This document shows positions 21,645 to 32,800 of a stretch of 64,000 nucleotides of DNA, in pieces. The stretch lies in the NCBI GenBank assembly GCA_013368315.1, contig JAACJM010000021.1:248001-312000 (forward strand). Direction: 5' to 3'. Source of the DNA: Tetrapyrgos nigripes. Lineage: Eukaryota > Basidiomycota > Agaricomycetes > Agaricales > Campanellaceae. A model generated the notes under the pieces. That model searched no databases and was not told the DNA's origin. It saw only the letters and a list, made by a program, of their open reading frames with translations. The position numbers and the translations under genes were made by a program. The number at the start of each line of letters is the position of its first letter. Position 1 is the stretch's first letter.

Positions 21645-22384
21645 GCCGCACTGGACAGGATTGCTTGAAGTCTAGAACCAGTGGGAGCATTTGCGCCGTG
21701 AATGCCTGTGGGTAGATCTGGCCAGAGAAGAGAATTGGAAGGAACCTTAGAGTAGCCTTGTAGAAGAAATATCTTTCACTTCAGTGCCGTATTTCATCAC
21801 GGATACAGGATGCGTCGAAGCTTTGAGATCGCAAATACGATTGTTGAGTGGACGTTGAAAGCAGAATAGGGTTCGACACCTCGATGGCAATGGGATTTCC
21901 CTCTGGCGTAAACCAGCCCATCGCAGGCGTTACTTCACTGAGAAAAGCTGAGTTATGTTTGAACAATAATGACTCCTCAGCTGAGAGCGGTGGTTCAAGA
22001 GTTCAATGCCAAAGTCTCTACAAATTGTCTCGATGGCGTAACGAAATTGGTGCTGGACCTTCTTGACGACGCCTGAAGTGATGAAGATTCTGAGCGTTGG
22101 GACAGCGATGATTCATAGGATGATGGGGATTCTGACGAGGATAGTGGAGGATATGATAGTAGTGAAGATATGATGATATCAGTGAGGATTCTGACGATTT
22201 GACAGGACGATACGTGAAATTTCTGTCACCATCTTTTGTACGGTCAAGTTCAAGTGCAAGTTGCGTATGGACTACTGTTTCTGCCAACGTGCTAAGTGCT
22301 AAAGCGTGGTCCTTCGCTACCGCCATCATCGATCACAATTCACGATTCACCAGCGCTTGTTTCTGTTAGTCTTTCCATTCATTC
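21645..22384. other. Intergenic with remains of an acidic protein
   Basis: Around 22075-22210 the plus strand reads DEDSERWDSDDS, a stop, DDGDSDEDSGGYDSSED, then a frameshift to DDISEDSDDL. Such Asp/Ser clusters interrupted by a stop and a shift look like a decayed acidic protein. An upstream 73-codon frame (21848-22066) may belong to it. No intact gene is present. Confidence 0.3.
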
Positions 22385-23553
22385 ATGCCAGCTCTCGAAC
22401 CTCTAACCCAATGGTTTGCTGTCCTCCTCATCCTATCTCTAGGTCTTTGTGATGGACTCATCATCTTCCATTCCTACTCATCACGAATACCAGTTTCAAC
22501 TGCTTTCGCAGTGGTCCTAGCAGTATACCACCTCGCAATTGTCATCGCAGGCATCACCTCACCTCTGCTAGGAGAGACTTTCAAGTCATTGCGAACTCGC
22601 AGAGCGCATTCTGTGCCAGTAGTCCTGATATCCTCAGCCCTGACGCTGCTGTTTGCAGGCCTTGCGCTGTGGGCCACTGTGGACCCTATAAACGCTAGAT
22701 TCCTACTCTCTTTTGCTACGTTTCAAGTTGTTGCTACCGGATTGCCAATTATAATACAGCTAGTAGCGATAGCGCATATAGCTTGGGGGTGTTCTGAGGT
22801 TGCGATTAGGGAAGGAGCTATTCAGGTGCGTCTTCTTACAATTCTTGTCATATATACTGTACTCACTCAACATTACCCTTTGCTCCTTTTCAGCTCAGAG
22901 AGGATGAACCCATACCTGATACCGATGCTGACGCCCAGCCCCAAAACTCGTCACCACCCTCGGATACCATCGCTCTCGATCCAAAGAGACCCGTATCCAT
23001 GCGCTTCCTCATCACATCCCTTCTCATCACCCTCATGTCTGCCAATATCGTTATGGTAATGCCAGACTTGTACAATTATCCACTCACCCTCTACACTTCG
23101 GTCATCATTATCCTCCATCACCTCATCCTCATCTTCTCTTCTGTTGACCGGGTTCACTTCGACTCTATCAGTGCCAATCCCGGTGCTATTCCCGGTGCCA
23201 ACGGCACTAACGAGGACACGATGATAATCGCAACCCGAACCACGTTCTTCCTTACCGAGAGTATTTCGAGTCGTCTGCGCTCAACACTTGCGCGTCGAAT
23301 ACTTGTAGGGTTGATGCCAATTTTTGCTTTACTTTCTGCTTGGTGTGCATTCTTCTTGTTCTATTGGGCATATGAAGAGTTCCTCGTCATTCTGCAAGTA
23401 ATGGAAGCTGTTGGGCTTATGGTGTTTGCGGTGAGGTCGTGGTACAAGATGAGGAGAGATAACGCCGGCTATGGTCCAGTTCTCGCGGACGAAGAGGAAA
23501 GGTTAGAGGCGGAAGGTGACGCTGGAAGAGCAACTGAAGGACCAGTACCTTGA
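22385..23553 (+). CDS. Multi-pass membrane protein of unknown function, 366 aa
   Basis: Exons 22385-22825 and 22894-23553, joined by a 68-bp GT..AG intron in phase 0. The N-terminal half has four strongly hydrophobic segments starting at about residue 9 (FAVLLILSLGLCDGLIIF). A polar loop of about 30 residues after the intron (PIPDTDAQPQNSSPP) is followed by three to four more segments, and the C-terminus is acidic and soluble. The overall shape is that of a 7-8 helix integral membrane protein. I do not recognise a family motif. It is convergent with the monooxygenase at 23801, with only 247 bp between the stops. Confidence 0.75.
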
Positions 23554-23800
23554 CGCATATGGGATCCAAAATATTACGATTATTTATTTCTGAGTATAGT
23601 ACGTGTATAAAGCTATTAGGTTTACGAGCAGCTCAAGCAAGACAGAGCACAGATACATAATGTATACATGGCACAAACAGAGGGCAAACTATACCAGCAG
23701 TCAGCATTAGGAGTAAGCTCGCACAGTACAACAGAGGGCATCTTCCCTGGAATCTAATGCGTCAACCGCCCAACCACCCATATTAAACCCAAACTCCAGT

Positions 23801-26136
23801 CTAAACCACCTCTCTCAACCTCGACCCCGAGGCTATCCCCACCCCAACTATCATCCCAGACCCCTCTCTCCTCTTCTCCTCCCTCTCCTCCCCAAGCCTC
23901 CCAATACACCCAATATCAATCGGCTTAAACAACCACGTCCACTTATTCCCTCCCGTCCTCTCCTTCCCATAAGCCAACCCCATATCCCTCATCAAATCAT
24001 CCGTATACTGTGGCCAACTCCAAAACTCTATACCCGAACTATGACTTTCATTCGTCCAATGAAGCATGTCGGGGTATCGTTTTCGTAACCAGGCAGATGC
24101 GCGTTCGGTGTGTTGGATGGCTTCTTTGGCGGATTGGGGAAGTTGGAGGAAGGAGTCTTCGAGGAAATAGGAGGATATCCAGTGGGCGGTGGTTTCGAAG
24201 ACGTAGCCGTTGTTGGTGGAGAACTGGGGACAGGGATTAGATTGTCAGTCGGTAGAGGTGAAGAAAGATAAAGAAACGTACAACAGCGCCGTTTATAGCC
24301 AAGTCTCTTTTGAAAATACTCTTTGCAGGAACGATACCACGGTAGATACACGAGGTCCACTGGTCACTCAATGGATGCTTCGCAGGAGGATCCTTCAGTG
24401 ACGAATACTTCCACTCGTTGGCGTAGGTGACATCAGAAACATATTGCGGTGGATATTTGCCCAAACCAATCTGATTCATTGTTTGCTCTAAACCAATCCA
24501 TTGGCGTCAGAACAAACATAACAAAAAAAAAACCAAGGAAAACAGAGAAACATACTATCAAAAATCTTGGCCCAAGACGACGTGTACCCCGTTGCAAGAA
24601 TGATAGCATCTGCCCTGATGATTCGTCCGTCTTCAAGAATAACTGAACGACCATCTTCACCAAAGCACACCGCCTTAGTAGGTGCGATGAGCTTAATTTT
24701 TCCTTCTTTGGCTAGGGTATGAAAGCTGTTTCCTCGACGGCAAACTTCGTCGTTGACTCGTAGGCTCCAGAACATGTCTTGAGAAAGACGAAGAGGAGAG
24801 TTTTTTGGTACGCTGAAGGATTTGAACTGGGGATGGAAAGGGCAGGAAATGCACACGGAGAGGACAGTTTGTCAGTTGGTAAAGTTAAGAGTGGTGACAC
24901 AGATGCACGTACTGAATTACGAGAAACCATATTGAAGAGTCCTCGGACACATTTTCCTCCCAGCCAAGTTGTGTGTAGAAAGCGTCTTCAAGATAGATAG
25001 TCAGTAATAGGAACTAGTACACCCGAGCAATGGAGTTGAGCCTTACTCAAGACCGCTACGCAATTCGATATGTGGGCTGAGTACACCAATAAGGCTAGAA
25101 GAGACCGAGTCCAGGTAAGCCTACCACGGGTTAACGACAAACAAGCAACGCAACTCACCGACTCTTCCTAAACGAAGCAGGCAACTGCCTAGACGACGCA
25201 ACAAAGGCATCCGTTTTTTCAAAAACCATCGAGACATCAGCATGGTTCCCCTGACTTGCAATGTATGCAGAGATATCTTGAGCAGATTTTCCACCTCCAA
25301 TGATGACGACTGCACCGGGGATATCATCCTCAGAAGGTCGTATCGCCTCAAATATCTCGTCCAGGTTTTTCCGGAAATCTGATGAATGAACGACTACACC
25401 CTGAAATCCGGCAGCCCGGGCTGCATCAGCGGAGAAGGCGGGAGGGATACGGGGTTCGTGGCAACCCTGTGAGATGAGGTTTGAGTTGTATGGAATAATG
25501 AAACGTTGAGAAAGGAAGAACGTACACCGGTACACAAAACGATTCGGTCGAAACCTCGTTCGATGGTTTCCCCTGTTTGATTGTCTTGACAAGTGACTAT
25601 CCAATTTGGGGGGTCCGAGGAGAATGGTGGCCTAGGGCGTCTAACGTTGAGAACCTCCGTGTTGTACGAGATCCTGTCTCTAAGGAATGTTTCGGCAAAT
25701 TTTTTCATGTAAAAGTGCATATCTTCTGCGCTGAGACGTTGGTCGCCGGGCCCTCGGGCTGGATGCTGGGGCATGTCGAGGCAAGAAAAGCGGTAGTCGC
25801 CATAAATACTAAAATTGTTCTCAGTAATCATTGAAGATAACAAAAAACCACGACACACTTGTTGATAAACACACCAGAGTAAACCTTGTTGTATTCCCAA
25901 ACGCCACCAGGTGAGTTATCCTCGGACAATATTGTCACGTTGGTGAAGCCATCCTTGATGAGGGTGTGTGCGGTAATAAGGCCAGCCGCTCCAGAGCCAA
26001 TGATACAGACAGATCGTCGAGCATTATAGGTCTTGATATTGTACTTTGAAGACGGTAAGTCATAGAGAGGAATGTCCAGGTCATCAATCCGCATGGTTCG
26101 GTTTGAAGAGAACGAGGCGGTAGAGCTGAAGCTCAT
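23801..26136 (-). CDS. FAD/NADPH-dependent monooxygenase (FMO-like), 629 aa
   Basis: Flavoprotein monooxygenase that would use NADPH and O2 to oxygenate a small-molecule substrate; the substrate is unknown. Minus-strand exons: 26136-25859, 25808-25526, 25466-25159, 25094-25047, 24985-24913, 24826-24556, 24487-24282, 24223-23801; all eight join in frame. The FAD-binding Rossmann motif GSGAAG is at residues 47-52, FMO-type sequence NNIYGDYRFSCLDMP follows, the second (NADPH) dinucleotide motif GGGKSAQD is at about 244-251, and ILATGYTSSW (about 406-415) is the conserved ATG-type motif of FMOs. No signal peptide or membrane anchor is seen. Dimethylaniline- or N-hydroxylating-type FMOs are the nearest pattern. 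Confidence 0.92.
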
Positions 26137-26812
26137 CCTAAATCCTTGGAGGTATTGGAGAATTTCAACGGAAAGTCGGAAGACAATCGTATATAAGAAC
26201 GCACCAGCTGGTCCAGGGTTCCCAGACTAGGGATAACAAATCAGACAGGATCATTTCGTGCCTATGTTTCGTCGGAGGAAGCAGCCAATGAGTAGGCACC
26301 GTAGGTTCGCGACCTCAATCCGTCAAGGTCTCGACCAAACCGAGAGGTCTGGATCGGCGGTAAATTGTATGCTTTCGACCCAGCAGTCGTAAGCATAGCC
26401 CGGGTAGAAACCCGGGAACATAAGCAATGGCAACCATTGATAGATGGTGGTGGCCACGTAAACTACTGGAGCAGCAACAGCAGGACGCTCTGATCAGTGA
26501 CCAGTCTATCGAGAAAGACAATGTGAGCGTGGGAACTACTTGCTTCTTTGGGTGTCCTTCAGGGGCTGCCTAACGTCCAGCCATGGTATGCCACCTAGAA
26601 AAACATGGTGCTGTGCCTGTGGACAAGCTCTCAGGGGTATATATTAGGATAGGAAGAGCTTCTGCAAAATCCGTTGTTTTTCCTGGACCAATAGCACCGA
26701 AAACTTCAATGGAAATCCTTAAAGCCGCACACTTATGATATTTATAAGTCCCACTCAGAAAGTTGGACCTGGACCTGGTCTGTAGAAACCAACAGTAACA
26801 TTAATATACACA
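26137..26812. other. Intergenic upstream of the monooxygenase
   Basis: No gene seen. A short perfect hairpin, CCCGGGT-aga-AACCCGGG, lies at about 26399-26416. The remainder is unremarkable non-coding sequence holding the monooxygenase promoter. Confidence 0.4.
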
Positions 26813-27012
26813 GCGGACGGCGATGGGTATTTGCCATCCATTTTTGTGCAACCTTAAATCTCGAACTTCTGCTCGGCGCCGGAACTACCCCATATGGACT
26901 TCCGGCCTCAAAACGGTCCCATATGGGGTATGTTCGGCCTGCAAAACTGTTCTGAAAGATTTGAGATTTACGCCTGCGCAAAAATGGCTGGCAAATACCC
27001 ATCGCCGTCCGC
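26813..27012. mobile_element. Small inverted-repeat element (MITE-like), 200 bp
   Basis: The first 38 bases, starting GCGGACGGCGATGGGTAT, are repeated as the inverted complement at the right end with two mismatches. The centre contains a second inverted pair around ACCCCATATGG / CCATATGGGGT. The whole unit can fold back on itself. It holds no coding capacity. I could not find a target-site duplication, so the superfamily is uncertain; the CAGCGGACGG edge on the left would fit hAT, but the right edge does not match it exactly. Confidence 0.8.
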
Positions 27013-27258
27013 AGTGATAGCTTTTCGGGCGGGCCCGGAATCTTCTCGTGTCACGATGTCCAAAATTTGATACCAACTTCCAAGCTTGATCCTCCAAGGC
27101 CTGTTGCTCAGTCTATAGGCTATCTATCCCTTTGACTTGGCTTTTGCATGAATAAGCACCACTTATGTAGAGCTACATATCTATGTCAAAGTAGTAATAC
27201 TCGAAGCCAATCTGATCGAAATTTACGGAGGAGCTGATTTTACACGCGTGAAAAAACT

Positions 27259-27393
27259 GGCCGCGCCCTAGACTCGAACCACTCGCACTGTGTAACACTT
27301 TGATGACAGTCGATCAAAAGTGGCTTCGCCAAGCGGTTTGATCGACTTTCATCAAACCTTGCAGAAGTGACTGGCTCGAGTCTAGCCGCGCCC
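27259..27393. repeat. Imperfect fold-back repeat with tRNA-like B-box ends, 135 bp
   Basis: The outer arms GGCCGCGCCCTAGACTCGA and its partner CTCGAGTCTAGCCGCGCCC, and inner arms TTTGATGACAGTCGATCAAA and TTTGATCGACTTTCATCAAA, make a long imperfect hairpin with a short loop. Read inward on either strand, each end carries GGTTCGAGTCTAG or GGCTCGAGTCTAG, close to the internal B box of tRNA genes. No complete cloverleaf forms. It may be a MITE or a tRNA-related repeat. Confidence 0.6.
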
Positions 27394-28524
27394 TTACTAT
27401 GTTCTACTAACAGCTGTACATGCAAGGAAGTTCCCTTCTCAAAGAGATATTCCATGGATATTACCTGCATCATCCACCTCCCACTCCGTCTAATACGGCT
27501 TTTGAAGAAAACACCTAGACCTCTGAGACTCGGTACTCCTGTTAGCATTACCCCAAAACCTAACGCCTATGTGGATTGCTAGTTGACCTCTATCTCGAAA
27601 CTTGCTTTAACCTCGCTTTAACCTGGATCAAAAGTATGCAATGAGCTTCCGTTGCCAATCCGGACGAATGAGCGATGACGCCATGCTCATCGTCATCGCC
27701 ATCCAAGATTCCGTGATAAGCAGTGGCCAATGCTCGCCATCGCATTACGCTGGGTTCAAGTCAGAACTTCGAGTCTTCCAGTCGCCCAAGAGGGTAGCAG
27801 AGCTGTACAACTCAATCTACCGCCAACCGGGGCGTTGTGAATCCGAACTTGAGCTTGGGCACCACTATCCATATACATATAGCACCCCATACATGTGCTA
27901 ATGTGCTACGTACACGGCATGATGGACATCGACATGAAGAACGAAGAATGTCAATGTGAGAGGAAAACAGGCAACATCGTGTGTTTGAAGCTTAGCTGCC
28001 GACATGCCCGAGAGAGAGAGATAAGGAAGAGAAGATCTAGAGAAGGCTAGGAAGAATCTAAGACAGGTTTAGAGAGAAGACTCAGATGGATAGACGAGGT
28101 CGATGAAGAAAGACCGCAGATCATGACATTTTAAATTTGGGGTTTCTTCTCAAGTTCGGGGTTCGGTTCGGAGGAGCTGGAGTTGAAGCGAAAAAACAGA
28201 CAGAGAAGGGAAAGCATCGACGTCCCAAGCCGAAGGCACCGTGCCCGACCGTACAAGGAGGAAGCCCGCCGGAACACTGTGGAAAAAGGATGACCTGCAA
28301 ACTGCTCGTGCATGTTAATACAACAACACTGATATAGTCATTGTACATTGCCAATTGTACAACACATCTTCTACCTCCAATATATAAGTCCACAGTAAAC
28401 CATACCGCATCTGCAAACTTGTTTGCTTCTTCATACATACATGGGGTAGGATAGGATACCGTAGATGGGAGTTTGTAGGGTGTGTGGGCTAGTATCGCTG
28501 TCTGCCATTGAGGTCAACGTCGTG
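27394..28524. other. Intergenic, no gene seen
   Basis: Between the fold-back repeat and the DCN1 gene I see only short frames. A purine-rich patch with repeated GAGA/AGAAG words lies at about 28005-28080. The 105-codon minus frame at 28438-28121 has no recognisable motif. Confidence 0.4.
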
Positions 28525-29867
28525 TCATGCACCAGAAGCCAAGCGCTCCTTTGCCCAGCTAACGAAATCGTCTATGGTTGATGGCCAGGCCGCTGCGAAA
28601 AGGGATAAGGAAGTACGCCAGTCAGCATGAGCTCGGCATAAGCACAGAGAGTAGAGTGAAAGGTCTACAGATGAATACTGAAGGACTCCGAGGATGCGAC
28701 TGGGGACGAGAACTAGAACCAGCAAGGACATAATACACACCTTCCAAGTCATACTTTTCAAACTTGGCGTCAATCGTCCGTACAAAGTCAAGGAACTATT
28801 GTAAGTAAAAAAGGGTCAGTTTTGATAGATGCAAAAAAAGCAAGAAAAAGAGAGAAATTTTGGACAAGGAAAGGAAGAAAGACACAACGAAACAAGCATA
28901 CGTACCATGGCCCATGTATCTTTGCTGATACCCTTTCCGCCCTTCTCTGCCAAAAACTCAAACCACCAATCGGTATATTCGTCCTTCCAGCCTTCTTCCC
29001 CGTTCATCGATATGTCGTTATCCCCGTCCTTGTTGACAATATGAGAGAGGGCTCCTCCTTTAAGCCCAACGGGCAAGAGAAGTGACCAAAATGCTTGAGC
29101 GATTTCAATGCCTAGAAACGTCTTCGTCTGAGCAAACATTCCAAGATAATGAGACAAGACCTCACCAAGACTCCGCTGTCCCTCATTCCGAGCAAAATCA
29201 AATGTATGTTGATACACCTTGCGGAAATACTCTGGATCAGACCCCAGCCTGTCTCCTAACCTCACCAGGGCGGTCTTCATCGCTGGTATCGTATCGCACC
29301 TAGGTGCTCGCTGTGTTAGCATTATCACAGAAAGACGAATAAAACACTCACTCACCCAAGGCTCTTCCATCCCTCTAACCAACCTTTCCGATTCCACTCT
29401 CCTAACCTTTCTGATTTGAGTTCATAAGCAACAGCTAACAGCACTACATTCTCCGGATCGACATCCAAATCTTCGCAGAATTTAATCGTTCCATTTGCCG
29501 TTATTTCGTCGCCGTCTGGGTCTGAAGATACATTTTTCCAGTCAGTACTCGAGATGGAAAGCACCCATGGACACAACAGCAGCAACCTTTATATTTATCA
29601 AACAGCGTATTGAGCTTGCTCGTTGACGGTCCCTCGTGCCGTCTACTCGGTGTTGGCGCAGGATTAGGATCATTAAAGTAGGCATCAACAGCCACGTCTA
29701 GTTTCTTGTATTTTTCGAGGAATCTTTTGGCGTCCTTGACACTAATCGATGTGATCAGCTCTGTTGTCTGCTCTGACCAGTTTTGACTAGAGTTGATTAG
29801 AGACACACCTGGCACCTGTGACAGCGCAAAACTGAGCAATATTCTCTTCCATCTTTCTATCAACCAT
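28525..29867 (-). CDS. DCN1-like cullin neddylation co-E3, 298 aa
   Basis: Scaffold-type E3 factor that brings the NEDD8-charged E2 (Ubc12) to cullins and so activates SCF-type ubiquitin ligases. Minus-strand exons: 29867-29809, 29741-29587, 29521-29356, 29299-28906, 28795-28741, 28592-28525, all in frame. The N-terminus has a UBA-like helix set (EENIAQFCAVTGASVKDAKRFL). The PONY/DCUN1 domain follows, with LFDKYKDPDGDEI, the F-C-EDLDVDPENVVLL stretch, and the C-terminal acidic/hydrophobic signature ending AAWPSTIDDFVSW (the DxWPxLIDDFVE consensus of the family). Length is typical for fungal DCN1. Confidence 0.95.
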
Positions 29868-32800
29868 CTTGAACGGCAATCCTTTATCGGACTAGAGAGA
29901 TATAGAGGGTTTCCGGTTGGAGGAGGGGTAAAGCACAGAGTCCACGTGAGTCAGCAAGCTTGAGCATACTCCGACGGGTTTCCGGGGAGAGGATTAGGGT
30001 TTTCTGGACTTACTGCGAAGAAATAGAAGAGGTATATGGTTAAGAAACTGAGCACTAGCAGTGCTGCCGCTGACGATGAGAGAGACACTTTCGATGGATT
30101 TGAAGGTTGTTAAGGAATGATGCTGACCTCGGTCCGCGGGTTGCTCCTAACCTTCATGGCGCTCTCATACCGCCACAGTCGCCAGCTCTACGGTCTATAG
30201 CTTGGTATCTTCCTGAAAGCCTGGCAAACCTCGCAAACTTGATTAAGGTTCAACTTCAAGACAACTAATCATAGGACGTCTAACGAAAAACTCGTCACCA
30301 AACCTGCACTGGAATTTTCGGTCCAGAATAAAGGAAGTCCAGATGTCCATTCGGTCTCAGTATGCTCTTAATCAAGCGAAGGTTTTACGAAGATTTCGAT
30401 CTATGCAATTGTGGCTTCCCAGAATCTCATCTCTTTCTTGTCAATCAGAAGTTCTACCCGCCTGATAAATCTGCAAACTCTTACATTGCTGTTTCTACTG
30501 GCTCATAACTAGCTTGGTTTCTTGACATCCAGATGTATATTCTCTCTTTTCAAATTGTTGAAGATTTGAATGTTTGCTCATAATCCTTTCAGTGGCTCAG
30601 GTCCGCGTACGACTTCAGCCTGTAAATATTTTCTGCGCCATCTGGAAATTGGCTGGCTTGACGTACGGCCGCAGCCATGAATCCCTGGCCGACAGAAATT
30701 TATTCCAGGAATTGACAACTCTCTATACCTGTGTTTCAATTTTTACTTCTTTGGTCTTCCTCCTTCGCGAGGACGGCTCTTCCGAGTCAAGTCATCCCCT
30801 TCTTCGTGTATCTGACTTGGCGTAATGATCCACGGTCGTTCGGACACTAAATGGTTTGTTCGTCATCATCTGCGACCTACGCACCATAACATGCTCGCAA
30901 TGCAGGCTCGTTCGGTAACAAAATTCCACCTTGGCATTGGATTAAGTACGGATCGTCTTCTTCGCACTTTCACTGGCAAGAGAAAAACGGAAAATTCTCT
31001 CTGAATCATATAACCGTCTCACGTATGTGTGAGTGTGGCATGAATTGCGATTCGGACTTTTTGGCTTAGCGTATGCCAGCTTCTCAATTCTTTCAGAAAT
31101 TCGTCGACTTCTCTTTGGTCAGTCTATTGTCACACCTATCAATGACCCTGGAAGCGGAAAATGCAAGTAAGTAAAAACATTCTCCTACATGACCTCATTC
31201 GCAATACCGAGATAAACGCACGCTGACCATCGGTCCTGATCTTGCGGTCATTGGTAAAGCGAAGCCTTTCAGCCGGAGACTTACGGGCCATTGCTGACTA
31301 CGGATTAATGCAGATATCCTACCAAAGCAGAAGTAGAAGAAACGTTCTACTTGCATCGGAGTGCGTCACTACATCGAAGATCCCCTGCGAGGTAGCGGGT
31401 ACGCAGTCATTTCCAGAGAGGCACTGAGTCTGGCATTTAAACTTGCATTGACTCGGAAGTGTACTTATGATGCATCATTCCAAACTCATAGTAAAATAGC
31501 GCTCACTCGAAGCTTGTTCAGAACTTCTCAATTAGGCCAAAACCCACGATGCCTCGCTATGCGCTTGCTTCCAATCAATCCTTTCATCTTATTGCTGTCC
31601 CTTTGTCGCAAATTCTCCGGGTTCTCAAACAATTCGATTTCCACGATGTTAATTCTGCCGCTGCACACGACTCGAAAATGTCTTTTCTATCAACGTTTGC
31701 ACACGACCACACGAAGGACGCGCCTGGGAGCAATATTTGCGAATAAACAGTACGCACATACATTGCTGAGATTTCTGTCCAGGCCTGCAATCTTGAGACT
31801 TGATTCTGATACGCTGACAGTTTGTATTGTGACTGTCCCAATCTTCGGGTTCCTCCAGCGATCCACACGCAATAATGTATCACATCAGGTTAAGAATCGT
31901 TCTAGACATATTATAGCCGACTGGCCAATCACGTCGGTCTACTCGTTTCCTCTCCAAGCCTCACTAAACAATTGTGGCTTAGTTTTCCTACCACGCAACA
32001 GGTTGGTAAGAAGCTGCTTCTCCGCGGCCGCGCTCCACTCAGTTGCTGGAAGTACTTTGTCATTAATAATTATTGACTATCTTTAGGTTCGGGCATACCA
32101 CTCTGCTATTCAAGCTTCAAGTATTATCAGGGTCCATACGCATTGCACTGCCGCATGTACGATATTGAATGAAGATATCGGAACTTGGCCCTTATCCTTA
32201 CCCTATCACCATGTTCGAGGTCAACCTTTCACGTTCCCGGTGGAGCAGACAGCTCTCTAGTCAGAAGGCATCTTGAAGTGAAGTGTGATGATATGGTTCT
32301 CAAAGATCGCTAAATAAATAGATTGATGCCTTCTTCTGAATCTCGTCAGGTCCGGGAACAGGACGAACTGAAACCGACCCGGACTCACCCGGCGTGTATT
32401 GCTCATGATATTGGCTATCTGCTACATACGAATACGCAGCACAATAGCTTCATCGCTCGAACATAGACTTGTGATACCCCGGATTTTTACAAAACTTGCA
32501 ATTGTGACGACATCTCTCATGCATCGGTCCCGAGGCTATATCTGTTCAGACGAATCTCTATTCGAACATGCGCTTCTCTACTACCGGCACTCTTCCTTCT
32601 CGTCTCGTTATAGGGGCCGGTGAGTTGTTTCTAAATATGGGCTACACACTGCCGGAAGCCTGTATGGGTGTCTTTGCAGAGATTCCACGTTTTGTTCGGC
32701 TGCCCCTAGATTTTCAAAACCTTTTCAGTAAGTGGTGGAGGTTCTTTCATACTTATTTCGACCGCGTTTAAATGCTCTTGCAGATACATGTGCTCTAATA

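Noticed and set aside
26823..27097. Frames on both strands across the 200-bp inverted repeat
   Set aside because: They begin with the same MGICxPFL words only because the DNA is palindromic, not because of coding.
27259..27393. A tRNA gene in the fold-back repeat
   Set aside because: The B-box-like motifs are present at both ends, but the acceptor strands do not pair 5' to 3' (GGCC..CCGC rather than complementary) and no D-arm or anticodon arm of normal size forms.
31361..32086. 241-codon plus-strand frame in the gene desert
   Set aside because: Length alone is suggestive, but there is no motif, the composition is erratic, and no flanking splice sites extend it.
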